From assembly GCF_001457795.1 (NCBI RefSeq), contig NZ_LN898210.1, forward strand, positions 248,001 through 312,000: a stretch of DNA of 64,000 bases, written 5' to 3'. The translations under genes and the position numbers were made by a program. Shown one piece after another: positions 25,864-36,214 of this stretch; the first letter of the stretch is position 1; every line of letters begins with the position of its first letter. The notes under the pieces are model-generated. The model saw only the letters and a list, made by a program, of their open reading frames with translations. It did no database searches and was not told where the DNA came from. Source of the DNA: Olsenella massiliensis. GTDB lineage: Bacteria; Actinomycetota; Coriobacteriia; Coriobacteriales; Atopobiaceae.

Positions 25864-26309
25864 CGGGCAAGACTCCTCAGTTCCTCGCTGAATTCATCGA
25901 CGTCCTTGAAATCACGGTAGACGGAGGCGAAGCGCACGTAGGCGACCTTGTCAACGTCGGCAAGGCGCTGCAGCACCATCTTTCCCAGGTCCTGGGAGTC
26001 AACCTCGGACATGCCGTTGTCCCTGAGCTCCGAGACGATCTCGTCGATGAGGCCGTCGAGCTTCTCCATGGGGACGTCGCGCTTGATGGTGGCCGCGACG
26101 AGGCCCCGCATGAGCTTGCCCCTCTCGAAGGTCTCCTTGTGACCGTCCTTCTTGACGACCAGAAGGGGCATCTCCTCGCGCCGCTCGTAGGTGGTGAATC
26201 GCGTGCCGCAGCGAACGCATTCCCTGCGGCGGCGGATGGCGTCATTGCTCTCGGAGGGACGCGAGTCCACGACCTTGGACTCCTCGCACCCACACTTCGG
26301 ACAGCGCAT
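25860..26309 (-). CDS. nrdR: Ribonucleotide reductase regulator NrdR
   Basis: A 149-residue NrdR repressor. Residues 1-45 form the zinc ribbon (CPKC, then CVRCGTRF) and the ATP-cone follows ([20 protein letters not shown]). It senses dATP/ATP and represses ribonucleotide reductase genes. ATG 26309 begins MRCPKCG, the universal NrdR start, preceded by AGGGGGA. No NrdR box is visible nearby, so its targets lie elsewhere. It is coupled to dut. Confidence 0.96.
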   Translation of the reverse strand: MRCPKCGCEESKVVDSRPSESNDAIRRRRECVRCGTRFTTYERREEMPLLVVKKDGHKETFERGKLMRGLVAATIKRDVPMEKLDGLIDEIVSELRDNGMSEVDSQDLGKMVLQRLADVDKVAYVRFASVYRDFKDVDEFSEELRSLAR

Positions 26310-26460
26310 GTATCCCCCTATCAAAGTGACAACGGGACGATAGCACAAGACGTCCGGTCGCGGCAGGCCCGAGGTCAATCGTCCTGAATATGAAACAAAG
26401 CAGGACGCCGGCAAAGCAAGGCCGCGATGGTGCCTGAGGCTGCCCCTGGGCGGGCCCCTC

Positions 26461-26895
26461 CTAGGAGGCGGGGACGACGAGGCGGTCCCCCGGCCGGACG
26501 CGCGCCCCGTCGAGGCCGTTTTGAACGCCGATCCAGGAGGCGACGTCCTGGGTCGAGACGCCGTCCAGGCGGGACCTTTGGGCGATGTCCCAGACGCTGT
26601 CCCCCTGATGCACGACGACGACCTGCGTGGGGGCGGCCTCGAGCAGGGCGGCCGCGCGGCGCTGCGCCCCAGACGAGAGCAGGCCGACGGCCACGAGGGC
26701 CGCGAGCGCAAGGACGACGCCTGCCGCGGTGAGGCGCCAAGGCACGCGGGCGTGCCGCGGCCGACGCATGGCCGGGGCGTCCGCGCGGGACCTGCCTCCC
26801 GTGATGAGCGTGAACAGCGGGCGCTCCTCGTCCTCGGGGGCCGAGGCGTCAAGGGCGGCAGAGGGCAGGGCAATGGCGGCGATGGCGGTGGGCAT
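26461..26895 (-). CDS. LysM membrane protein, YneA-like SOS division inhibitor candidate
   Basis: A 144-residue protein with a basic cytoplasmic N-terminus, one transmembrane segment (about residues 50-72) and a C-terminal LysM domain (VVHQGDSVWDIAQRSR to RPGDRLVVP). It is divergent from lexA with several LexA boxes in between. In Bacillus, yneA sits divergent from lexA, has one membrane span plus LysM, and blocks division during DNA damage. The match in architecture, orientation and operator supports the same role, but this is inferred. Sequence identity cannot be judged here. Confidence 0.75.
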   Translation of the reverse strand: MPTAIAAIALPSAALDASAPEDEERPLFTLITGGRSRADAPAMRRPRHARVPWRLTAAGVVLALAALVAVGLLSSGAQRRAAALLEAAPTQVVVVHQGDSVWDIAQRSRLDGVSTQDVASWIGVQNGLDGARVRPGDRLVVPAS

Positions 26896-26963
26896 GATGG
26901 CTTCTCCCCTGTCGTAGGTAACTGGGATAGGTATAGCAGGCGGACCCGACAGGAATGCGATTA

Positions 26964-27041
26964 GAACACACGTACTTAGAACACATGTGCTATACTACGA
27001 ACACGCAGGGCGGCTGTCAAGTGAAATAAGAACATATGTTT
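26964..27041. promoter_or_regulatory. Cluster of LexA (SOS) boxes between the LysM gene and lexA
   Basis: Three half-to-full matches to GAAC-N4-GTTC lie in the divergent intergenic region: GAACACACGTAC (26964-26975), GAACACATGTGC (26979-26990) and GAACATATGTTT (27030-27041). A weaker GAACACGCAGGG lies at 26999-27010. A near-consensus -10 (TATACT, 26991-26996) overlaps the second box. Binding of LexA here would repress both divergent genes and give lexA autoregulation. Confidence 0.8.
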
Positions 27042-27083
27042 TCATTCCGCCCCGTCGCTCGGCGACCACCGCAAGGGGGAGAC

Positions 27084-27734
27084 ATGTCCAAGGACAAGCT
27101 CAGCAAGAGGCAGGCGTCCATCTACGACTACATCTGCGCGTATACGGCCGAGCACGGCTATGCGCCCTCGGTGCGCGAGATCGGCAAGGCCGTGGGGCTC
27201 GCCTCCCCCTCCACCGTCCACATGCACCTTAAGGTGCTCGAGGAGCGCCAGCTCATCAAGCGGGCCAGCAACAAGCCCCGCACGATCGAAGTCAAGGGCC
27301 CGGAGCGTCCCTCCGACGCCGTCGGCGTGGCCCCCGCCACCCGTGACGTCAACGTCGCCATGCTGTCGTTGCCGCTCGTGGGCCGCGTGGCCGCCGGCAC
27401 CCCCATCCTGGCCGAGCAGAACGTCGAGGAGGAAGTCGCCCTGCCCGTCAGCCTGGTGGGCGACGCCTGCTCGTTCCTGTTGCGGGTCCGCGGCAGCTCC
27501 ATGATCAACAAGGGCATCCTCGACGGCGACGTCATCGCCGTCCACGAGCAGCCGGACGCCTCCGACGGCGACGTCGTCGTGGCGCTCGTCGATGACGGAG
27601 CCACGGTCAAGACGTTCTATCGCGAGAAGGGCCGGATTCGCCTGCAGCCCGAGAACGACGCGATGGAGCCCATCTACGCCACGAACCCGCGTATCGTGGG
27701 CAAGGTCGTGGCGCTGGTGCGCTCCCTTGCCTAG
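27084..27734 (+). CDS. lexA: SOS repressor LexA
   Basis: A 216-residue repressor: winged helix-turn-helix at residues 1-65 (SVREIGKAVGLASPSTVHMHL is the recognition region) and an S24 self-cleavage domain. The scissile Ala104-Gly105 is in RVAAGTP, the nucleophile is Ser139 in RGSSM, and the general base is Lys176 in ATVKTFY. RecA filament triggers autocleavage. AAGGGGGA precedes ATG 27084. It is one of few plus-strand genes right of the dif-like site and is divergent from the YneA-like gene. Confidence 0.97.
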   Translation: MSKDKLSKRQASIYDYICAYTAEHGYAPSVREIGKAVGLASPSTVHMHLKVLEERQLIKRASNKPRTIEVKGPERPSDAVGVAPATRDVNVAMLSLPLVGRVAAGTPILAEQNVEEEVALPVSLVGDACSFLLRVRGSSMINKGILDGDVIAVHEQPDASDGDVVVALVDDGATVKTFYREKGRIRLQPENDAMEPIYATNPRIVGKVVALVRSLA

Positions 27735-28503
27735 CGCCGCGCGCCCACGAACCCCGCCTGCCCGCCCTGGGCGTTTGGCGACGGTTGACGCCCTCAAGGG
27801 GCTCACGGTGATCTCCATGGCCCTCTTCCACTGGTGCTATGACCTGAGTCATCTCTTTGGGGTGCCCCTTGCGTTCTTTCGGCCGCCTCTTCTGGATGTG
27901 TGGCGCGCGTCCATCAGTTGGACCTTCCTGTTCGTCGCCGGCTGGATGTGCTCCTACTCACGCAGCCTGCCGCGCCGCGCCGCCAGGTACCTGCTCGTCG
28001 CGCTGGGGATATGCGCGGCCACGAGCGTGGCGGGCGTCGATGCGCCCATAAGCTTTGGCATCATCTTCTGCATGGGGGCCAGCACGCTTCTTGCCGCCCT
28101 GCTGGGCCGCTATGGCCTCCCGCGAGGAGGTGGGGCCACGACGCTGGCCCTCGTCGCCCTCTTCGTGCTGAGCCTCAATGTTCCTGCCGGCTTTTTTGGC
28201 GCGGGACCCGTTCTGATGCGCCTGCCGCAGGGGCTCTACGCCACCCCCTGGCTTGCCTGGCTCGGCTTTCCTGACGCCCTCTTCTGCTCGGGGGACTACT
28301 ACCCCCTTCTCCCCTACGGCCTCATGTACCTGGCTGGCGCGAGCTTTGGCAGGGGGCTCTCGGCGACGTCGACGCCCACGGCGCTCGGCAGGTCCGTGTG
28401 TCGCCCCCTCGAGTGGCTGGGCAGGCACTCGCTCGTGGCGTATCTGGTCCACCAGCCCCTGCTGCTGGCGCTTGGGGCCGCGCTGACAGGCAAGGTCCCT
28501 TAG
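27727..28503 (+). CDS. HGSNAT/DUF1624-like membrane acyltransferase
   Basis: A protein of about 258 residues with six to seven transmembrane segments. It opens with the family motif RLATVDALKGLTVISMALFHWCYD, typical of the heparan-alpha-glucosaminide N-acetyltransferase catalytic (PF07786/DUF1624) family. Bacterial members are probable acyltransferases for cell-surface glycans. The start is unclear: TTG 27727 (8 bases inside lexA, coupled) or TTG 27775; no ATG fits. Its place directly after lexA makes co-expression in the SOS response possible. Substrate unknown. Confidence 0.75.
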   Translation: MPSAARPRTPPARPGRLATVDALKGLTVISMALFHWCYDLSHLFGVPLAFFRPPLLDVWRASISWTFLFVAGWMCSYSRSLPRRAARYLLVALGICAATSVAGVDAPISFGIIFCMGASTLLAALLGRYGLPRGGGATTLALVALFVLSLNVPAGFFGAGPVLMRLPQGLYATPWLAWLGFPDALFCSGDYYPLLPYGLMYLAGASFGRGLSATSTPTALGRSVCRPLEWLGRHSLVAYLVHQPLLLALGAALTGKVP

Positions 28504-29846
28504 GACCGGCCGTCCTCGACGTCCTGGTCATGACGCTCGCGTCCGCCAGACCGGGTGTCTGCGCAGGCGTATCGCCGGAGCGTGTCTGCCAGGCGTGCGG
28601 GCACCCGCGCCGTGACGAGCAGACCCTCCTGCAGGTACTGCTCGCGCATGATCTGGCAGCGCTCATGGATCAGCTTCTGAAGGAGCCCCTTGTCATAGGG
28701 GATGAGGACGGTCATGGCCCGGTCGCCCTCGCCCGCCTTCTGCGCCACGCTAACGAGCAGCGCGTCCAGGCCTCGACCGTCCAGCGCCGAGACGAGAAGG
28801 GCGCTCGGATGCGCGCCCATGACGCCCGCCAGGTCCGTCTCGTCAAGAAGGTCGCACTTGTTGTAGACGATAAGCGAGGGGGTGTCGGCGGCGCCGATCT
28901 GGCCGAGCACCTGATCGACCGCCTCGAGCTGCCTGTCGCGCTGGGGGTCAGAGGCGTCGGCGACCCTGAGGATCAGGTCGGCGGCGCGCGCCTCGGCCAG
29001 CGTCGACTTAAAGGACTCGACGAGCGTGGTGGGCAGCTTTTGGATGAACCCCACGGTGTCGGTGAGGGTGACCTTGCGCCCCGCGTCCAGTGACAGCGCC
29101 CTCGTGGTGGGGTCGAGGGTCGCAAACAGCTCGTCCTTGGCATACACCTGCGCGCCCGTGAGCCGGTTGAGCAGGGTTGACTTGCCGGCGTTCGTGTAAC
29201 CGACGAGCGCGACGCGATAGACGCCCGAGTCCCATCGCGCCTTGCTCTGCACGCGGCGGCGCCCCTCGAGCGCCTTAAGCTCGCGCCTCAGCCAGCTGAT
29301 GCGGTCCCTGATGAGACGGCGGTCAACCTCGAGCTGGCTCTCCCCCTGGCCAAAGCGGCTCCCGATGCCGCCGCGCGTCTGCTCGCCCACGAGGTGGCCC
29401 CACATCCCGCGCAGGCGGGGCAGCACGTACTGCAGCTGTGCGAGCTGGACCTGGAGCCTGCCCTCGTGCGTCTTGGCATGCGTGCCAAATATGTCAAGTA
29501 TCAGGGCGGTGCGGTCGATGACCTTGGTCGGCTCCCCCATGACGCGTTCGAGGTTGCTCTGCTGCGAGGGGCTCAGCTCGTCGTCAAAGATGACGACGTC
29601 GGCATGGAGCGACCGTGCCAGGCGGGCGATCTCCTCGGCCTTGCCGCTGCCGACGAGGGTGCGCGGCACGAGACGCTCGAGGCGCTGGGTGACCACGGCG
29701 ACGACGTCGGCGCCGTCCGTGTGCGCGAGGCGGCCGAGCTCCTCGAGCGAGTCCTCGAGGGACCAGCTCGCGTCTCCCAGATCAACGCCGACGAGGATGG
29801 CGCGCTCGCGCGCCGGGGCCGTGGGCCGCGGGGTGAACCTAGCCAT
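28500..29846 (-). CDS. hflX: Ribosome-associated GTPase HflX
   Basis: A 448-residue HflX GTPase that splits stalled ribosomes. The N-terminal HflX domain (NLERVMGEPTKVIDRTALILDIF) and middle glycine-rich helical part precede the G domain. The G domain shows G1 GYTNAGKST, G3 DTVGF and G4 NKCD. A C-terminal tail of about 80 residues follows. ATG 29846 overlaps the miaA stop (ATGGCTAG), linking it to miaA as in many bacteria. It converges on the plus-strand HGSNAT-like gene, overlapping it by four bases. Confidence 0.95.
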   Translation of the reverse strand: MARFTPRPTAPARERAILVGVDLGDASWSLEDSLEELGRLAHTDGADVVAVVTQRLERLVPRTLVGSGKAEEIARLARSLHADVVIFDDELSPSQQSNLERVMGEPTKVIDRTALILDIFGTHAKTHEGRLQVQLAQLQYVLPRLRGMWGHLVGEQTRGGIGSRFGQGESQLEVDRRLIRDRISWLRRELKALEGRRRVQSKARWDSGVYRVALVGYTNAGKSTLLNRLTGAQVYAKDELFATLDPTTRALSLDAGRKVTLTDTVGFIQKLPTTLVESFKSTLAEARAADLILRVADASDPQRDRQLEAVDQVLGQIGAADTPSLIVYNKCDLLDETDLAGVMGAHPSALLVSALDGRGLDALLVSVAQKAGEGDRAMTVLIPYDKGLLQKLIHERCQIMREQYLQEGLLVTARVPARLADTLRRYACADTRSGGRERHDQDVEDGRS

Positions 29847-30797
29847 CCGCAGCACCGACCTCCCGCGCCTCCGCAAGGGCGTCGAGGACCTTCTCCGCCG
29901 TCTCCTCGGGCGTCATGAGATCCAGGTTGAGCGTCCGGGCGCGACCGTCCCTCCTGATCCAGGAGAGCTGGCGCTTCGCATAGCGCCGCGTGCGCGTGAC
30001 CATGAGGCGTCGCGCGTCGTCGAGCGTGGCCTCGCCGCGCAGCACCGACACAAGCTCCTTGTAGCCGATGGCCTGCGCCGCCGTCGTGTCATCGATGAGG
30101 GCCCCCTCCTCCCACAGCCCGCGCACCTCATCGAGAAGCCCCGCCTCGAGCATCTGGTCCACGCGCCGCTCGATGCGCCGGTAGAGACGCTGGCGGTCCA
30201 TCATGAGCGCGAAGATGAGCGTGTGGTAGCGCGGGCGACGGTCCTTGAGGCCCTCGTGCGTGCGCGCGTAGCTCAGCCCTCGCTCCCATAGCTCGAGGGC
30301 GCGCATGACGCGGCGGGAGTTCTGCGGGTGGATGAGGCGCGCGCTTTGGGGGTCGAGCTCTGCGAGTCGGGCATGCAGGCCGGCGGGGCCCAGCGTTCGC
30401 AGCTGCTCGTCCAGGCGCTCCCGCACGCCGTCTGCCAGCCCCTCGGGGCCCGGGGGAAAGTCCATCTCGTCGATGACGGCGTCAAGGTAGAGTCCCGTCC
30501 CGCCGCAGAGGACGGGCGTGAGCCGCCGTGCGAGGAGGCGGTCGAGCTGCGCGCGTGCCTGGTCCTGGAAGAGCCGTGCCGAGAAGCTCTCGCGAGGGTC
30601 GGCGACGTCAACCATGAGCAGGGGCGCCCGACGGGCGCCGACGGGCGTCTTGGCGGTGCCGACGTCCATGCCACGATAGACCTGCATCGCATCGACGGAG
30701 ATGACGGCGGATCCCAGGCGCTCGGCGACGCGCTCGGCGACGGCGCTCTTGCCGGAGGCCGTGGGGCCGACGATGGCTATGACGGGACCGGGAAGGC

Positions 30798-30801
<4 letters not shown>
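29839..30801 (-). CDS. miaA: tRNA dimethylallyltransferase
   Basis: A 320-residue enzyme that adds a dimethylallyl group to A37 of tRNAs reading UNN codons. P-loop GPTASGKS at residues 12-19, the substrate loop SVDAMQVYRGMDVGTAK, and GGTGLYL are conserved family signatures. It overlaps miaB by four bases (ATGA), so the two successive steps of ms2i6A synthesis are coupled. Confidence 0.96.
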
Positions 30802-32161
<1,360 letters not shown>

Positions 32162-32165
<4 letters not shown>

Positions 32166-32503
32166 GACGCCTCGCCGCCCATGTGCGCGCCGCCGTCGGA
32201 GGTCTCGGGCCCAAGACAGCTCGACGAGCTTTGGGCGCTGATGCGATGCACGTAGATGGCGATGCGGATGGCCGTGCGCGTCTCGCCGCCGATCTCGATG
32301 TCCGAGAACGTGGGCGCGCAGGAGATGTCAACGCCCGTGGGGATGAGAAAGCCGCGGGCGATGGCGATGGCCTTGACGGCCTGGTTGACGGCCCCGGCGC
32401 CCACGGACTGTATGTTGACGGGCGCGCCGTCCTTGACCATGCCCGCAATGGCGCCGGCGACGGAGGCGGGAGAGGACTTGCTCGAGACCTTGAGGAACTT
32501 CAT
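32162..32503 (-). CDS. spoVS: SpoVS family protein
   Basis: A 113-residue protein: 85 residues of SpoVS (KVSSKSSPASVAGAIAG, GAGAVNQAVKAIAIARGFL, FSDIEI, RTAIRIAIYV) and a 25-residue low-complexity Ser/Gly tail. In Bacillus SpoVS affects sporulation and division, but it is widespread in non-sporulating bacteria, possibly as an Alba-like nucleic-acid protein. Nothing else in the window suggests sporulation. It lies between the GHKL ATPase and miaB, the standard neighbourhood. Confidence 0.93.
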
Positions 32504-32607
32504 GAAACTCTCCTGTTGTGCGATTACCTCGTTTGAGCTGCGACGTCTGCGTGTTGGATCGATGCGTGCGAGAGTGGGCCTGTCTGCCTATGGTACCGCA
32601 GAACCCC

Positions 32608-33696
32608 TCAGTCATCCTGCGAGACGCGGAAGGTGACGACCACCTTGCCGCCTGTGGCGCGCACCTCGGGGTCTTCCATGAGGTCAAGGTAGTACCGGTC
32701 GGCCAGGTAGGAGAAGTCCTTGCGCATGAGGCGCGAGAACGCGCTGGCGTCGCGCGCGTCGATCCTGAGCCGACGTGCCTCGCGATAGATGTCCGCCGGC
32801 TTGGCGACGCCAGGACCCCTGCGATCGAGGCGGCGCGTGAGCGTGGCGTAGACGCTGCGCACCGGCTTGATCTGCCCTGAGCACACGCGATGCGCCGTGC
32901 GCTCCCCCATCTCGAGCCCGACGGAGCGGGCCGCGTCGAGGAGCTCCGTCGCGTCGGCGGCGGCGGGAAAGCGCTCGAGCACTCCCAGGTCGTCAAGGCC
33001 GTCAACGAAGAGGAGCTCGCTGGGACCGCGTACGAGGCCCGTCTTGCTCCGCAGGGTGGCGGCGACGTCGGAGGGCGATCCCACCCACACGTCCAGGCTT
33101 CCATGCTCCTCCAGGGCAAACTCGCAGCAGCGCCTGATGATGTTGTGCGGCCCCCTCGTCAGCCGACGCTCTCCGTCCTCGCCCACCTCGAACGCAGGCC
33201 AGCTCGACTGGTCCTTGCGCTCGGGCAGCCGGGTGACGTCAAAGGTCACCTTGACGGCCGTACCGCGTCCGGGGACCGTGGCGCTCACGCAGGAGCTCGC
33301 GGCGTTCTCCCGGACCGAGAAGAGCGCCATGCCCCTGCCGTGGACGCCCCAGCGGTCCTGGCGAAAGCTGTCCAGCTTGGAGGTGACGCGCGCGTCAAAG
33401 ACGCGTTCGCGCAGGTCATCCGGGATGCCGCAGCCGTCGTCGAGCATGACGAGCGTGCGGGTGTCCCCCTCGCGGGACAAGGCGAGAAAGACGTGGCGGG
33501 CCCCGGCGTCGCGGGCGTTGCGCAGGAGCTCGAGCACGGCGTCCTCCACGCAGCGGACGTCCTGCTTGGCCTGACGACGCTCCGCCTCAGAGACCCTGAG
33601 GCGGACGAAGCCCTCCCCGAGGTTCTCCTCGACTCGCAGCGAGCGGTCGAGGCCGACGTCGGAGATGAAGTCTGCGAGGTCGTCGGAGGCGGACAT
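32608..33696 (-). CDS. GHKL-type ATPase of unknown function
   Basis: A 362-residue protein with an N-terminal GHKL (Hsp90/MutL/gyrase-like) ATP-binding fold. N box: Glu-Leu-Leu-Arg-Asn60-Ala-Arg-Asp; G1: Asp86/87-Gly-Cys-Gly (DDGCGIP); G2: GVHGRGMALFSV at 117-128. No histidine-kinase dimerisation domain, transmembrane segment or MutL endonuclease motif is seen; the C-terminal half (about 200-362) is unrecognised. It stands between rny and spoVS, where Firmicutes often have ymdB. It is therefore a candidate partner for RNA decay or recombination genes, but I cannot name the family. Confidence 0.8.
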   Translation of the reverse strand: MSASDDLADFISDVGLDRSLRVEENLGEGFVRLRVSEAERRQAKQDVRCVEDAVLELLRNARDAGARHVFLALSREGDTRTLVMLDDGCGIPDDLRERVFDARVTSKLDSFRQDRWGVHGRGMALFSVRENAASSCVSATVPGRGTAVKVTFDVTRLPERKDQSSWPAFEVGEDGERRLTRGPHNIIRRCCEFALEEHGSLDVWVGSPSDVAATLRSKTGLVRGPSELLFVDGLDDLGVLERFPAAADATELLDAARSVGLEMGERTAHRVCSGQIKPVRSVYATLTRRLDRRGPGVAKPADIYREARRLRIDARDASAFSRLMRKDFSYLADRYYLDLMEDPEVRATGGKVVVTFRVSQDD

Positions 33697-33705
33697 CCGT
33701 GCCGC

Positions 33706-35259
33706 CTATTTGGCGATGCCCACGGCGCGCGACTCGCGGATGACGACGACGCGCACCTGCCCGGGATACTGCATGCCGTCCTCGATCTGACGGGCGATGT
33801 CGTGGGCGAGGACCGTCGCCTCGGCGTCGGAGACCTTCTCGGGCTGCACCATGACGTGCAGCTCGCGACCGGCCTGCATGGCGTAGGTGCGCTCGACGCC
33901 CTCGTGCGCGTTGGAGATCTCCTCGAGCTTCTCGAGGCGCTTGATGTACGCCTCGGCGCTCTCGCGGCGGGCGCCGGGTCGTGCCGCCGAGATGGCGTCG
34001 GCGGCCTGCACCAGGACGTCAAGCACCGTGTTGGGCTCGATGTCCGCATGGTGCGCCTCGACGGCGTGGACGATCTCGGGGCGCTCGCCCAAGCGACGGC
34101 AGAGGTCGGCGCCGATGACGGCATGCGGCCCCTCGACGTCATGGTCGATGGCCTTGCCGATGTCGTGCAGAAGGCCGGCGCGCTTGGCGGGCGTCTCGTC
34201 AAGACCCAACTCGGAGGCCATCATGCCGCAGAGCGAGGCAACCTGGACCGAGTGCCTGAGGACGTTCTGGCCAAAGGAGGTCCGGTAGCGCAGGCGGCCG
34301 AGGACCTTGATGAGGTCGGGATGGAGGTCTTGGATGCCGCAGTCAAAGGCGGCCTGCTCGCCGGCCTCGACCACGCGCTCGTTGACGAGCGTCTCCGCCT
34401 TGGCGTACATCTCCTCGATGCGCGCGGGATGGATGCGCCCGTCGGCGATGAGGTTTTCGAGGGCGACGCGGGCCGTCTCGCGGCGCACGGGGTCGAAGCT
34501 GGACAGAACGACGGTCTCGGGCGTGTCGTCGATGACGAGTGAGACGCCCGTTACCTGCTCGAACGTGCGGATGTTGCGCCCCTCGCGCCCGATGATGCGC
34601 CCCTTGAGGTCGTCGGAGGGGATGTGAACGGACGTGACGGTGATCTCGCTGGCCTGGTCCGAGGCGCAGCGCTGAATGGCCGTCGAGACGATCTCGCGCG
34701 CGGTCTTGTCGGCCCGGGCGCGCACGCGCTGCTCGGACTCGCGCAGGATCTGCGCCTCCTCGCGCACCGCGTCCGCGCGGACGCGGTCGAGCAGCTCCCT
34801 GTGGGCGTCCTCGCGGGTCAGGACGGCGATGCGCTCGAGCTCCGCCGTCTGCTTGCCAAAGAGCTCGTCAACCTCGACTTTTCGCTTGTCGATCTGACCC
34901 TGGAGGCTCGAGAGCTGATGCTCCTTGCGATCGAGGGCGTCGTTGCGGCGGTCAAGGGACTCCTCGCGCTGCATGATGCGATTCTCCATGGCCTGAAGCT
35001 CCTGCTTGCGCTTCTTCTCCTCGCCCTCGGAGCTCTGCTTGAGCTTGAGAATCTCCTCGCGTGCCTCGACGAGGGAGGTCTTTCGCGCGGTCTCGGCGTC
35101 ACGCTGGGCGTCCTCGGTGATGCGGCGCGCCCGTTGCTCCGCCTCGCTGACGACTCTCGCGGCCTCCTGGACCTTGGAGTTGTTGGCGTTCGAGACGAAC
35201 AGGTAGGACCCGATCGCCCCCGCCGCCAGGCAGATTATGCCAATGATGATCCATTCCAT
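33706..35259 (-). CDS. rny: Ribonuclease Y
   Basis: A 517-residue membrane-anchored endoribonuclease that starts mRNA decay. Residues 1-23 form the membrane anchor, 25-185 a long coiled coil, then a KH domain (DLKGRIIGREGRNIRTFE) and an HD domain (HDIGKAID with metal His-Asp). The window also has RNase J and PNPase, giving a Bacillus-style degradation set. Start MEWIIIG at 35259. Confidence 0.96.
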   Translation of the reverse strand: MEWIIIGIICLAAGAIGSYLFVSNANNSKVQEAARVVSEAEQRARRITEDAQRDAETARKTSLVEAREEILKLKQSSEGEEKKRKQELQAMENRIMQREESLDRRNDALDRKEHQLSSLQGQIDKRKVEVDELFGKQTAELERIAVLTREDAHRELLDRVRADAVREEAQILRESEQRVRARADKTAREIVSTAIQRCASDQASEITVTSVHIPSDDLKGRIIGREGRNIRTFEQVTGVSLVIDDTPETVVLSSFDPVRRETARVALENLIADGRIHPARIEEMYAKAETLVNERVVEAGEQAAFDCGIQDLHPDLIKVLGRLRYRTSFGQNVLRHSVQVASLCGMMASELGLDETPAKRAGLLHDIGKAIDHDVEGPHAVIGADLCRRLGERPEIVHAVEAHHADIEPNTVLDVLVQAADAISAARPGARRESAEAYIKRLEKLEEISNAHEGVERTYAMQAGRELHVMVQPEKVSDAEATVLAHDIARQIEDGMQYPGQVRVVVIRESRAVGIAK

Positions 35260-35516
35260 GGTTGCTCCTCAGATAGCTGGTATGTCTGTTCAGGAGACCG
35301 ATGCGCACGTCATCGGAACCCGCCATCTGAGGCGTACTCTGAGCTGTGTGTTTCGACCGAGAGCAAAAGGAACGTGGCCAACAGAACAGATATGGATACC
35401 AGCCCCGCAAGGCTGGAAAAAACGACTCAAACAGCAGCTTTAATCCTAATTTGGCGGCCGCGACCTGTCAAACCAAAAGAACGAGCGGCAACCCAAACGC
35501 ATGGATTGCCGACAAC
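35260..35516. other. Intergenic region before rny
   Basis: A 257-base gap between recX and rny, more AT-rich than its flanks, and the only sizeable gap in this long run of genes. A stem CCAGCC/GGCTGG followed by A residues on the plus strand is in the wrong orientation for a minus-strand terminator. It most likely carries the rny promoter, but I see no reliable hexamers. Confidence 0.35.
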
Positions 35517-36212
35517 TCAGGAGGGCAGGAGTCCCTCGTCTCGCAGCCGTGCGGCCGCGGCGTGGGCGACGGCCGCCGAGAAGCCGCGCGCGCACAAAAA
35601 GCGGACGGCCTTGGCGTACGGGTCACGCCCGCCGAGGCGCCGTCGCGCGACCAGCTCGAAGGCGCGCGCGTCCTCGCCCCCGGGGTCAATGAAGGCGTCA
35701 GGCCAGCCGTCGAGCTCGCCCACGTCAACGCCGCGCTGGGTGAGCGCCCGCTCGATCTTGGCCATGCCCCAGCCGGCGTAGAGCTTCGAGCGCACGAAGA
35801 CGTCGGCATAGCGGGCGTCGTTGACGAGCCCCAGGTCGCGCAGACGTACGAGGCAGGCCGTCGTGACGTCCGACCAATAGCCGTCCGCCCGCAGCCTGTC
35901 CGCAAGCTCCTTGGAGGAGTAGTCGCGCCTGTCCAGAAGAAAGGTGGCCCGCAGGCGCGCCTGGCGCTCCTGAAGCTCGCGCAGCTTGAAGACGAGCTCG
36001 TTGCGCGAGCGGGGCGCGAGCGACCCCTGCCTCCTGAGACGCTCCAGCTCCTTGCCGACCGCGAGCGGCACCCAAAACGTCTCCTCGGCGTCGTCCTGGA
36101 CGAGCGAGACGCACGCCGTCGGCTTGAGGTGCGAGATTCCCTCCTGCCGAGCGCGACGGGCGGGAAGCGCGACGCTCCAGGTGAGGGCGCCCTTGTCCTG
36201 GCGTGCGTCCAT
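35517..36212 (-). CDS. recX: RecA modulator RecX
   Basis: A 231-residue RecX protein built from three-helix repeats (RDYSSKELADRLRADGYW, LVNDARYADVFVRSKL, GWGMAKIERALTQRGV). It controls RecA filament growth. The N-terminal 75 residues are longer than in short RecX proteins. It follows recA with a 2-base gap and is surely co-transcribed under the recA LexA box. Confidence 0.9.
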   Translation of the reverse strand: MDARQDKGALTWSVALPARRARQEGISHLKPTACVSLVQDDAEETFWVPLAVGKELERLRRQGSLAPRSRNELVFKLRELQERQARLRATFLLDRRDYSSKELADRLRADGYWSDVTTACLVRLRDLGLVNDARYADVFVRSKLYAGWGMAKIERALTQRGVDVGELDGWPDAFIDPGGEDARAFELVARRRLGGRDPYAKAVRFLCARGFSAAVAHAAAARLRDEGLLPS

Positions 36213-36214
36213 GG

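Noticed and set aside
23902-25920. 672-codon plus-strand ORF
   Set aside because: It is antisense to the purine permease and dut genes and arises from their GC-rich codon bias; no family motif or ribosome binding site.
32890-34542. 550-codon plus-strand ORF
   Set aside because: Opposite the GHKL ATPase and rny; no start signal or family match.
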